Position numbers and translations under genes: made by a program. Of a stretch of 6,652 nucleotides of DNA, positions 1-6,560 are shown one piece after another. How positions within the stretch are numbered: the first letter of the stretch is position 1; each line of letters starts with the position of its first letter. The stretch is from Candidatus Cloacimonadota bacterium (GTDB lineage Bacteria > Cloacimonadota > Cloacimonadia > Cloacimonadales > Cloacimonadaceae), in the NCBI GenBank assembly GCA_017996595.1, contig JAGOGT010000063.1, positions 1-6,652 of the forward strand, in the 5' to 3' direction. The notes below the pieces were generated by a model, which was given only the letters and a program-made list of their open reading frames with translations, was not told the DNA's origin and searched no databases.

Positions 1-507
1 GCCTTGCAGGACCATCACTTGGAAGTGGGAAGCTACAGCCTGCTAACCCTGCACCGGCCCTATAATGTGGATGATCCGGAAGGTCTGCATAGGATTCTGG
101 AGGGTCTGGATAGCCTGGGACAACTGATTGTTTTCCCGGTTCATCCCCGCACCCGCAAAGTGATCGCCTCCATGGGGCATCATGATTTTAAAAATATTTC
201 CTATATCGCTCCGCAGGGATATCTGGACTTTTTGGCGTTACTGCAAGGTGCCAGGATGGTTATCACCGATTCCGGAGGCATCCAGAAGGAAGCTTACATT
301 CTGGAAAAGTCCTGCGTAACGCTGCGTCCCGAAACGGAATGGGCAGAAACGGTGAGCAGCGGCTGGAACATGCTGCTACCGGTGGAATCGGAGCTTTTTC
401 CCCGGGCTATCAGTGCCTTCCAGGTGCCTGAGCAGCATCCGGATATCTTCGGTACTGACGTGGCGAAGCGAATCGGAGCTTTGCTGGACGCCATGGCTTC
501 CAGGTAA
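1..507 (+). CDS. wecB: UDP-N-acetylglucosamine 2-epimerase (non-hydrolysing), C-terminal part, 5'-truncated by window
   Basis: This is the C-terminal 168 codons of an enzyme that interconverts UDP-GlcNAc and UDP-ManNAc in the cytoplasm, supplying ManNAc-type sugars for surface polysaccharide. The reading frame is open from base 1, so the start lies outside the window; TTG at base 4 is not credible as a start. Family members are usually about 360-380 residues, so a little under half is present. Visible motifs are LLTLHRPYN (fragment residues 14-22; its His matches the conserved GHRxEN histidine of E. coli WecB), FPVHPRTRK, the nucleotide-binding TDSGGIQKEA, and ETEWAETVSSGWNMLL near the end. 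The TEWxE form resembles many archaeal and environmental bacterial homologues more than the TERPE form of E. coli. The tail after the last motif is short and ends normally at TAA. The photolyase gene follows after 26 nt. Family assignment is firm; the exact sugar pathway cannot be read from this fragment. Confidence 0.93.
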   Translation, partial: ALQDHHLEVGSYSLLTLHRPYNVDDPEGLHRILEGLDSLGQLIVFPVHPRTRKVIASMGHHDFKNISYIAPQGYLDFLALLQGARMVITDSGGIQKEAYILEKSCVTLRPETEWAETVSSGWNMLLPVESELFPRAISAFQVPEQHPDIFGTDVAKRIGALLDAMASR

Positions 508-525
508 CAATTCTGATATGCGTGC

Positions 526-530
526 AGGAA
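526..530 (+). promoter_or_regulatory. Ribosome binding site deciding the photolyase start
   Basis: AGGAA lies 3 nt before ATG 534. The spacing is short, but there is no purine-rich motif in the usual window before the alternative GTG at 522, so this site favours ATG 534. Confidence 0.45.
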
Positions 531-533
531 GTG

Positions 534-1964
534 ATGGCTAATCCTCCCCGGACTCATAGCAAATATCTGCTCTACTGGATGCAGCAGGCACAGCGGGCCA
601 CATATAATCCTGCTTTGGATTATGCCTGCGCACAAGCTGAAGCGCTGTCCTTGCCGCTTATCGTGGTGTTTGTTTTGTCCCCCCAGGTTCCCGAAGCAAA
701 TCTGCGGCACTATAGCTTTATGCTGCAGGGTTTGCTGGAAACCGCTGCCACGCTGCATAAGCAGGGGATTTCGCTTTTCCTTGCTTATGGCAATCCGCCT
801 GAAATCATCGCCCAGCTTGCCTCCGAAGCCGTGGAACTAATAGCCGATCATGGCTATCTTCGCTATCAACGGGAGTGGAGGGAGATGCTGCAGATAATGC
901 TGAAAGATAGCCGCACCATCTATACGGAGATCGAAACTGAGCCCCTGATCCCGGTTGCCGTAGTGTCCGATCACGAAGAATATGCTGCTGCCACGATCCG
1001 CAGAAAACTGCTGCGCAAGATCGGTAGTGATTTTAGTTTCAAACCAAAGAGACATTACTTACTTCCCGCTTTTCGCCATGATGCACCCGGTTTTCAGGCT
1101 TTGCACCGCTTCGATCCCGAAAAGCCGCAGCTAACTGAAATCTGGTGGAATAATCAGCTGCAAACTGATGACGGCGTGCCAGCGGTGAAGAACATGAAAG
1201 CAGGACATACTGAGGCTTTGAGGCTACTAAACACCTTCCTCAAAAACAAATTGCCCCTCTACGCCACGCAGCGCAATGAGCCTTCCCTGGATATCCAAAG
1301 CGGCCTCAGCCCCTATTTGCACTTTGGGCAAATCTGCACTATGGAAATAATTCAACGCCTTAGCGAACATATTGGCTTGAATATCTCCGAACTACCTGAA
1401 CTGATAATAAGTAAAGAGGATCGAGATCCTGTATTAATGGGTGCCAGAGCCTTTGCCGAAGAGCTGGTGATCCGCAGAGAGCTTAGCTTCAATTATTGCT
1501 GGTATAATGAAGCTTACGACAGCTTCGCAGGTCTTCCCGCCTGGGCTAAAAGCACTTTGCTGAACCACCTTTCCGACCCGCGGGAACAGCATTATTTGCT
1601 TGACAGTTTAGAGCAATGCGCCACGCATGACGTATATTGGAATGCTGCTCAGTGGGAGATGATGACAACTGGAAAGATGCATAACTATTTGCGAATGTAC
1701 TGGGGAAAACGTGTGCTGGCATGGTGTGATAATCCCGAAGATGCCTATCAGATATTGCTTTATCTGAATAATCGCTACAGCTTGGATGGGCGTGATCCCA
1801 ATTCTTTTGCCGGCATCGCCTGGTGTTTCGGCAAGCACGATCGTCCCTGGCAAAACCGCTCCATTTATGGCTCGGTGCGCTATATGAACGCCAGGGGTTT
1901 GGAGCGTAAGTTTGATATGAAAGGTTATCTATCCCGCATCGGGTATCCGGAGCAGGGCGTATGA
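534..1964 (+). CDS. phr: Class II deoxyribodipyrimidine (CPD) photolyase
   Basis: A light-driven flavoenzyme that splits cyclobutane pyrimidine dimers in UV-damaged DNA. The 476-residue length fits class II enzymes. The N-terminal half (about 1-190) is the alpha/beta photolyase domain and opens with the class II hallmark YLLYWMQQAQRA. The C-terminal half is the FAD domain: LSPYLHFGQI at 258-267, EELVIRRELSFNY around 309-321, YWNAAQ at 368-373, RMYWGK around 388-392, GRDPNSFAGIAWCFGKHDRP around 419-438, and the class II signature GLERKFD at 455-461. Trp 369, 390 and 397 are spaced 21 and 7 apart, as in the electron-transfer tryptophans W360, W381 and W388 of the Methanosarcina mazei class II enzyme, so photoreduction is probably intact. 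I chose ATG 534; an in-frame GTG at 522 would add four residues but lacks a good ribosome site. The stop overlaps the kinase start as ATGA, suggesting translational coupling. Nothing in the sequence suggests inactivation. A cryptochrome-type role is unlikely given the full class II motif set. Confidence 0.96.
   Translation: MANPPRTHSKYLLYWMQQAQRATYNPALDYACAQAEALSLPLIVVFVLSPQVPEANLRHYSFMLQGLLETAATLHKQGISLFLAYGNPPEIIAQLASEAVELIADHGYLRYQREWREMLQIMLKDSRTIYTEIETEPLIPVAVVSDHEEYAAATIRRKLLRKIGSDFSFKPKRHYLLPAFRHDAPGFQALHRFDPEKPQLTEIWWNNQLQTDDGVPAVKNMKAGHTEALRLLNTFLKNKLPLYATQRNEPSLDIQSGLSPYLHFGQICTMEIIQRLSEHIGLNISELPELIISKEDRDPVLMGARAFAEELVIRRELSFNYCWYNEAYDSFAGLPAWAKSTLLNHLSDPREQHYLLDSLEQCATHDVYWNAAQWEMMTTGKMHNYLRMYWGKRVLAWCDNPEDAYQILLYLNNRYSLDGRDPNSFAGIAWCFGKHDRPWQNRSIYGSVRYMNARGLERKFDMKGYLSRIGYPEQGV
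1949..1952 (+). promoter_or_regulatory. Ribosome binding site of the sensor kinase, inside the photolyase gene
   Basis: GGAG sits 8 nt before ATG 1961, within the last codons of the photolyase gene. Together with the ATGA stop/start overlap it supports ATG 1961 as the true start and coupled translation. Confidence 0.55.
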
Positions 1965-4399
1965 AGCGAAAGATTCTGCTGCTAATCTTGTTTTTTCTGG
2001 TAGCTATTTCCCTCTCTGCCCAGGCTTCGCTGCGCAAAGTAATTATCGGCGGAGATTACAATTATCCTCCCTATGAGTATATAGATGAGAACAATCAGCC
2101 GGTGGGTTACAATGTGGAACTCAGCCGCATGATCTGTGATCAGCTTGGGTGGACACCGGAATTCCGGCTGGCCAAATGGGCCTTGGTGCGGCAATGGCTG
2201 GATGCTGGAGAGATTGACCTGGTGCAGGGCATGGCATTCTCGATCGATAGAGCCAAAGAATTATATTTTTCCGAAGCGCACACTCAAACCTGGAGGGCGA
2301 TCTTTGTCCCCAAGGGTAGCGCTATCAAGTCTGTTAACGATCTGAATAATTCCACACTGCTGGTGCAGCAGGGGGATATCGCCATCGATTATCTGGCGCG
2401 CATCGATTTCAAGGGCACGCTGATGGAAGTTCCCACTCAGGAAGATGCCCTGAAACTGCTTGATTCGGGAGATTACGATGCCGGCATAGTGAATTTTATG
2501 AATGGCATGTTTATCCTGAATCAAGACCGGCTGAAAAGGGTAGTTCCCCTGCCCCAGCGTATCCAGCAAAAAGAATATTGCTATGCATCCAATCATGAAG
2601 ATATGATTGAGCAAATCAACGGCGCACTTCTAACGCTTAGCAAAACAGGGCAACTGGCCGAATTGCAGGAGAAGTGGCTGGATAGCTATGAAGCTGCCCT
2701 GGTTCCTGGTTCTAGAGCTCCAAATAAGCTTTTCTATCTCTTCATTCCCTTGTTGCTGGCCTTGATTGGTGGCAGTTTGTGGCTGTGGACAATGCGCCGA
2801 AGATATTGCCAGCTCCAAACCGCCTTCACCGAGGAACAAACTCACCGGCATAATATCGAGATCGAACTTACCCGTGAAAACAGCGTTTTCGTGCGTGGCC
2901 CCGTGATCCTCTACAAGCACAAGGCAAATCCCTTCAAGCCGGTGATGATTTCCGAAAACATCGATCAATGGGGCTTCACCGTGGATGAATATCTCAGCCT
3001 GGGTGAAGACCTGAAAGATGTGATCTTCTCCGAAGACCGGCAGCGTTTCTTCGAACAGCTGGAAGCCATGGATGCCTCTGATTATCTCATTCATCGCTAT
3101 CGTATTCTCACCAAAAGCGGCGAGATTCGCTGGATTCTGGACTACACGGTCAGCGTCTCCAGCACGGTGCACGAAAGGCTTTATTACGGCTATCTCATCG
3201 ATATCACCGCACAGAAGAATATGGAAGCCCAGCTTTTGATCACCAAAGAAAAAGCCGAAGCCGCCAGCATGGCCAAAACCCATTTCCTGGCCAGCATGAG
3301 CCATGAAATCCGCACTCCCCTAAATGGCATCATGGGCTTCCTGCAAGTGCTGATGCAAATGGATTGCACCCCCGAACAGAAGGAATACTACGAGATTATG
3401 TATTCCTCGGGACGCTCCCTGATGAAGATCATCAATGACATCCTCGATTTCTCCAAGATCGAATCCGGCAAGCTTGACCTCATCAAGAGTGATTTCAATC
3501 CCCGCAGCCTCATCAGCGATATCCTGAAACCCTTTATCTACAATAACAGCAAGCCCGAGCTGAGTATCCACTCCCACATCAATGACCGCATCCCCGATAT
3601 CGTGCATGGCGACCAATTGCGCCTGAAGCAAATCCTCATCAATCTGCTTCACAATGCCGTAAAATTCACGGACAGCGGCTCCGTGGACATCAATGTGGAT
3701 ATCTACACCCAATCCACCACAGATGTACGCCTGCTGTTCTGCGTATCCGACACTGGCATCGGCATCGATCCCCGAAAGCAGCGGGATATCTTTGATAACT
3801 TCAACCAGGTGGATTCTCAAATCACCAGCAAATATGGCGGCACCGGCTTGGGTTTATCCATCGTGAAGCGTCTGGTGGAGCTGATGAATGGCTTCATCTG
3901 GGTGGAAAGCGAAAAAGGCAAAGGCAGCAGCTTTTTCTTCATCATCCCCTTCGAATGCAGCACCACGGAGGTAACCCCCATTTCTGGCCAATCTCTGCTC
4001 AGCACTGCCATACTCCCATCCCTGAAAGAGATGCGGGTTCTGCTGGTGGAGGATGAGCCGATTAATCAGGTGGTTACCAAACACCAGCTGGAAGCCTGGG
4101 ACATCCGCGTGGACCTTGCTGCCAACGGTCAGGAAGCTCTGGATCTGGTCTGGCAAAGCAGTTACGACGTAATCCTCATGGACGTGCAAATGCCGATCAT
4201 GGATGGCATCACTGCCACTCAAAAGCTACGCCAACGCGAAAAGACATCGGGTGCGCACACTCCCGTAATCGCTTTCACAGCCGCAGCCATGGTTGGCGAC
4301 CGGGAACGCTTTTTGGAGATCGGAATGGACGACTACATCGCCAAACCGGTGGAAATGAAAGCCCTGCACGAAATGCTTTCCAAGTATCATAAATCATAA
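1961..4399 (+). CDS. Hybrid sensor histidine kinase with periplasmic SBP domain (SBP_bac_3 - TM - PAS - HisKA - HATPase - REC)
   Basis: An inner-membrane sensor of 812 residues. Order: signal peptide (about 1-22, KRK then a long hydrophobic run ending SLSAQA); family-3 solute-binding-protein domain (about 25-245, with GDYNYPPYEY, GYNVELSRMI and MAFSIDRAKELYFS, where Arg97 sits at the usual ligand-carboxylate-binding position); one membrane helix (257-278); a short basic/coiled linker; PAS (about 306-425, ending YGYLIDITAQKNMEAQL); HisKA with phospho-acceptor His448 in SHEIRTPLNG; HATPase with N565 (N box), D597 in DTGIGID and GGTGLGLS at 626-633; and receiver domain 691-806 with acidic cluster E697-D698-E699, phospho-acceptor Asp741, Thr773 and Lys795. 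All catalytic residues are present. The layout resembles EvgS/BvgS, but with one SBP domain and no C-terminal HPt domain, so onward phosphotransfer would need a separate HPt protein, or the receiver may be autoregulatory. The SBP motif usually reading VGD has become VNF, so the ligand is not predictable, though a small amino or carboxylic acid is plausible. No partner response regulator lies in the window. Confidence 0.95.
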   Translation: MKRKILLLILFFLVAISLSAQASLRKVIIGGDYNYPPYEYIDENNQPVGYNVELSRMICDQLGWTPEFRLAKWALVRQWLDAGEIDLVQGMAFSIDRAKELYFSEAHTQTWRAIFVPKGSAIKSVNDLNNSTLLVQQGDIAIDYLARIDFKGTLMEVPTQEDALKLLDSGDYDAGIVNFMNGMFILNQDRLKRVVPLPQRIQQKEYCYASNHEDMIEQINGALLTLSKTGQLAELQEKWLDSYEAALVPGSRAPNKLFYLFIPLLLALIGGSLWLWTMRRRYCQLQTAFTEEQTHRHNIEIELTRENSVFVRGPVILYKHKANPFKPVMISENIDQWGFTVDEYLSLGEDLKDVIFSEDRQRFFEQLEAMDASDYLIHRYRILTKSGEIRWILDYTVSVSSTVHERLYYGYLIDITAQKNMEAQLLITKEKAEAASMAKTHFLASMSHEIRTPLNGIMGFLQVLMQMDCTPEQKEYYEIMYSSGRSLMKIINDILDFSKIESGKLDLIKSDFNPRSLISDILKPFIYNNSKPELSIHSHINDRIPDIVHGDQLRLKQILINLLHNAVKFTDSGSVDINVDIYTQSTTDVRLLFCVSDTGIGIDPRKQRDIFDNFNQVDSQITSKYGGTGLGLSIVKRLVELMNGFIWVESEKGKGSSFFFIIPFECSTTEVTPISGQSLLSTAILPSLKEMRVLLVEDEPINQVVTKHQLEAWDIRVDLAANGQEALDLVWQSSYDVILMDVQMPIMDGITATQKLRQREKTSGAHTPVIAFTAAAMVGDRERFLEIGMDDYIAKPVEMKALHEMLSKYHKS

Positions 4400-4405
4400 A
4401 TAGCT

Positions 4406-4410
4406 CAGGA
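4406..4410 (+). promoter_or_regulatory. Ribosome binding site before a GTG start
   Basis: CAGGA ends 9 nt before GTG 4420, in the 20-nt gap after the kinase stop. It is the main support for the unusual GTG start of the following gene. Confidence 0.5.
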
Positions 4411-4419
4411 TAAACGCCC

Positions 4420-5607
4420 GTGAATACTCTCAGTCTTCCCGTTAAAGCCCTCTTTATCGATGAACCTTTTGTGGATGAAGCTTCTCTGCGCGCCATGCGT
4501 TCCCGCTTTATCTGGCGGGTGCTTTCCAGCGCCACCGATGCCGATCTCCTGCTGCTGAAAAGCGATAAACACCGCGAGCAGCCTGTTCCCCGCCATGATG
4601 GTTACGACCGTCTCTATTCGCTTAGCCTCGATAGCTCTCATCAGCTTCTGCCCTCGGGTTATCACCAATTGGCCAAAGGCCAGGGCAAGCGCTTTGCCGG
4701 GATTCTCGATGGCAAAAGGTATCAGCTGATCGTGATGGCGAGCCTGCGATGTTTGCCGCTTGCCTATCTGGCCGGGAAAACCCTTCCTCACAGCGTCATT
4801 GTTATCGATCTGGAGCGGCTCTATCTCCCCGAGCTCAAGCAGCAGTGGCAATGCCGGCAAGATATTGATAAACTTCCCAGGCTTTGGGATTTTCTGCGCC
4901 AGAGCGTGCTGGATAGATTCCTGCTGCGTGGCAAGATAAAGTACTTTGTATCTGATCCGGGCTTGGCAAAAGATTTGAAACCCCATAGCCCTCTTTCGGA
5001 ACAGGACTATTTACCGCTACCCCTACCCTTCGAAGAGCCAGAAACCAGCTCTGTTCCTGATTCCGCCACCCTCCCTGCCGCAAAGTTCATCCTTTTTTGG
5101 GGAGATGCATCGCGTCAGCCCAATCTTGCAGCTGCGAAATTAATCGCCGGCGACATCTATCCCCGCATCTCCAAGAAACTGGTGGAAAAAGAGATAAGCA
5201 TCGTGCTCTGTGGTGATGATGCCTATCAGAACTACTGTGGGGGCCGAATTATCCATGCTCCCGCTGAGCATCTGGATGCCCTGCTTTCCGAAGCTCTATT
5301 TGTGCTCCTGCCCCTTTCCGAGCCGGATTCCGAAGCAAGAATCTTTTCCTGCGCACAGCATCGCAAGGCCTTGCTGTGTACCGATACGGCCTTAAGTAGT
5401 TTGCCGCTACCCGAAGGAACCCATTATTCAGGCTCTGATCCGGATTCTCTGGCGGCAACAATCAATCACCTGCTTAGGGCTCCCCGGGAATTGGAAAAAA
5501 CAGGGATTGGCCTGCATGATCACTGCCAGAATACTTATTCACCCGAAACCCTCACTTCCACCCTGCTGGATACCCTGAAAACCTGGATGGCTGCCGATGC
5601 AAACTAA
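4420..5607 (+). CDS. Glycosyltransferase-like (GT-B fold) protein, degenerate; specific function unknown
   Basis: I do not recognise a specific family for this 395-residue protein. It has no signal peptide and no clear membrane segment, so it is probably cytoplasmic. Residues 222-392 read like the donor-binding half of a GT-B (GT4-type) glycosyltransferase: a beta strand then a loop, KFILFWGDASRQPNLAAA (222-239), replacing the usual GxxxxxPN pattern; ISIVLCGDD as the second strand; then IIHAPAEHLDALLSEALFVL, matching the 'v-x-G-x-v-x-dl-x-x-x-y-x-x-A-x-v' pattern; PLSEPDSEARIF (E305, A306, R307), where active enzymes have a Gly-rich GsGxRxK-type motif; and a terminal SDPDSLAATINHLL helix followed by a YSPE-type tail. 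The N-terminal half (1-215) is less readable but has alternating hydrophobic strands, for example LIVMASLRCLPLAYLAG. The usual catalytic Gly-rich loop is altered, so it may be inactive or use an unusual donor. The GTG start has a good ribosome site. It overlaps the uridine kinase gene by 11 bp. Confidence 0.8.
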   Translation: MNTLSLPVKALFIDEPFVDEASLRAMRSRFIWRVLSSATDADLLLLKSDKHREQPVPRHDGYDRLYSLSLDSSHQLLPSGYHQLAKGQGKRFAGILDGKRYQLIVMASLRCLPLAYLAGKTLPHSVIVIDLERLYLPELKQQWQCRQDIDKLPRLWDFLRQSVLDRFLLRGKIKYFVSDPGLAKDLKPHSPLSEQDYLPLPLPFEEPETSSVPDSATLPAAKFILFWGDASRQPNLAAAKLIAGDIYPRISKKLVEKEISIVLCGDDAYQNYCGGRIIHAPAEHLDALLSEALFVLLPLSEPDSEARIFSCAQHRKALLCTDTALSSLPLPEGTHYSGSDPDSLAATINHLLRAPRELEKTGIGLHDHCQNTYSPETLTSTLLDTLKTWMAADAN

Positions 5608-6238
5608 TAACGTCCGCCTGGTACTGATCGGAGGGGGAACCTGCTCCGGAAAAACCACCATCGCCCGAGCTATCGGCATGCGCCTGAATGACCTGAAAAC
5701 CGTGATCATCTCCCACGATAACTATTACCGCGATCTCAGCCACCTCGAGCCTGCCATGCGCGCCAAGGCAAATTTCGATCATCCCGATTCCATCGATACT
5801 CCCTACCTGCTTTCCGACCTGCAATTGATGCTTTCCGGAGCGGCAGTGGATATCCCCGATTACGATTTCAAAACCCATAGCCGCGCTGAAGGACATACCT
5901 GCGTTTCCTTTGCGGACGTGATTATTCTGGAAGGCATCTTCGCCCTCTATTATCCTGAACTTCTGGCGCTGTCTGACCTCAAAATCTACGTGGATACCGA
6001 TTCCGACCTGCGTTTGGCACGACGCCTGCAACGCGATATCATCGACCGCGGACGCAGCGTGGAAAGCGTGCTGGATCAATATCTGCAAACCGTGAAGCCC
6101 TCCCACGAAGCTTTCATCGAACCCTCCAAGAAAAATGCCGATCTCATCATCCCCGGCGACAAGGAATTCGATAAAGTGCTCTATATGCTTAATGGCTACC
6201 TGCTGTATGAATTGGTATCGGAGAGCAAAAGAAAATGA
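5597..6238 (+). CDS. udk: Uridine kinase
   Basis: Phosphorylates uridine (and usually cytidine) to the monophosphate in pyrimidine salvage, in the cytoplasm. The length, 213 residues, is typical of bacterial Udk. Visible motifs: Walker A GGTCSGKT at 13-20 with Lys19 and Thr20; SHDNYYRDL at 39-47, with Asp41 at the catalytic-base position; NFDHPDSID at 59-67 and YDFKTHSR at 89-96, both nucleoside-binding; DVIILEGIFAL as the Walker B-like strand; and the lid RLARRLQRDIIDRGR at 139-153, rich in phosphate-contacting Arg. A C-terminal NADLIIPGD segment is also characteristic. ATG 5597 lies within the end of the preceding gene and gives the normal N-terminus directly before the first strand, VRLVLIGGG; a weak GGA sits 9 nt upstream. 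The 11-bp overlap implies cotranscription. Phosphoribulokinase shares the fold, but the DNYY and FDHPDS motifs favour uridine kinase. Confidence 0.95.
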   Translation: MQTNNVRLVLIGGGTCSGKTTIARAIGMRLNDLKTVIISHDNYYRDLSHLEPAMRAKANFDHPDSIDTPYLLSDLQLMLSGAAVDIPDYDFKTHSRAEGHTCVSFADVIILEGIFALYYPELLALSDLKIYVDTDSDLRLARRLQRDIIDRGRSVESVLDQYLQTVKPSHEAFIEPSKKNADLIIPGDKEFDKVLYMLNGYLLYELVSESKRK

Positions 6239-6260
6239 AGAATGAAGAATGAAGAATGAA
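6236..6260 (+). repeat. Heptamer tandem repeat TGAAGAA x3 plus TGAA, starting at the udk stop codon
   Basis: Three exact copies of TGAAGAA (6236-6242, 6243-6249, 6250-6256) are followed by a partial copy, TGAA. The first TGA is the udk stop. Because 7 is not a multiple of 3, the array places TGA in all three forward frames within 24 bp. Short heptamer arrays of this sort occur as dispersed repeats in several bacterial lineages; whether this one is a family member here needs the genome. Confidence 0.9.
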
Positions 6261-6291
6261 AGCTGCGCAAGATGTTGATTTTACAGGGATT

Positions 6292-6321
6292 TTCTCTGTA
6301 GTTTACTAGATAGAACCCTGA
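6292..6321 (+). repeat. Composite repeat, copy 1: TTCTCTGT-N10-ATAGAACCCTGA
   Basis: TTCTCTGT (6292-6299), 10 variable bases, then ATAGAACCCTGA (6310-6321). The same arrangement with the same 10-nt gap recurs at 6451-6480. The two blocks match at 19 of 20 positions while the middle matches at only about 3 of 10. Confidence 0.7.
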
Positions 6322-6350
6322 AGTGGAGGCTAAATACACTTACATCGTGC

Positions 6351-6398
6351 GATCCCCATGCAATCACCGGGCATATGCCTGGGCGTCGCATGGGCATC
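6351..6398. repeat. 48-bp two-level imperfect palindrome
   Basis: The outer arms GATCCCCATGC (6351-6361) and GCATGGGCATC (6388-6398) are reverse complements except for one position. Nested on exactly the same centre (between 6374 and 6375) is a 16-bp palindrome CCGGGCATATGCCTGG (6367-6382), broken by one G-T pair. Two 5-nt segments separate the levels. As RNA it would form a long hairpin with an internal loop. The following bases are ATAATGATTTGGG, without a T-run, so it is not a standard terminator. A REP-like element, a protein-binding site or an RNA 3' stabiliser are possible. Confidence 0.7.
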
Positions 6399-6414
6399 AC
6401 CTGGATAATGATTT

Positions 6415-6438
6415 GGGTTAACGGGTTAATGGCTAATT
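6415..6438 (+). repeat. Octamer tandem repeat GGGTTAAC / GGGTTAAT / GGCTAATT
   Basis: Two nearly identical octamers (6415-6422 and 6423-6430) are followed by a degenerate third (6431-6438). The function is unknown. Confidence 0.6.
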
Positions 6439-6442
6439 GATT

Positions 6443-6461
6443 CTCTGCTATTCTCTGTGTT
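6443..6461 (+). repeat. Dispersed copy of the CTCTGCTTTTCTCTGT repeat
   Basis: CTCTGCTATTCTCTGTGTT differs at one base out of 19 from the copy at 6581-6599 and lies 138 bp upstream of it. Its right part is also the left block of composite repeat copy 2. Confidence 0.7.
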
Positions 6462-6480
6462 CAAACAAATAGAACCTTGA
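6451..6480 (+). repeat. Composite repeat, copy 2: TTCTCTGT-N10-ATAGAACCTTGA
   Basis: TTCTCTGT (6451-6458), a 10-nt gap, and ATAGAACCTTGA (6469-6480). It is a direct repeat of the element at 6292-6321, offset 159 bp, with the gap length kept and the gap sequence not conserved. Confidence 0.7.
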
Positions 6481-6520
6481 TGACTGGATGAAAAGGACAA
6501 TCAGGATCAATACTCTATCT

Positions 6521-6553
6521 CTCTTTTTCCTCTTTAACTCTTTTACTCTTTGT
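6521..6553 (+). repeat. CTCTTT-based tandem repeat, four units
   Basis: CTCTTTTTC, CTCTTTAA, CTCTTTTA and CTCTTTGT follow one another, the last three at an exact 8-bp period (6530, 6538, 6546). They form the left part of a pyrimidine-rich tract that runs to about 6600. Confidence 0.65.
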
Positions 6554-6560
6554 TAGTTAC

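Noticed and set aside
522..533. GTG start four codons upstream of the photolyase ATG
   Set aside because: No ribosome-binding motif lies at a suitable distance before it, while AGGAA precedes ATG 534. It remains possible.
294..758. Open frame of 154 codons on the - strand across the epimerase/photolyase junction
   Set aside because: It runs opposite two motif-rich genes and has no protein-like pattern of its own.
2630..4222. Long open frames on the - strand opposite the kinase gene (about 120-220 codons)
   Set aside because: They lie antisense to well-conserved kinase domains and show no recognisable motif or ribosome site. They are shadows of codon bias on the coding strand.
5552..6106. 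Open frame of 184 codons on the - strand opposite udk
   Set aside because: Every conserved uridine kinase motif is on the + strand; the antisense frame has no family resemblance.
6351..6412. Rho-independent terminator for the operon
   Set aside because: The palindrome is strong, but it starts more than 110 nt after the udk stop and lacks a following T-run.
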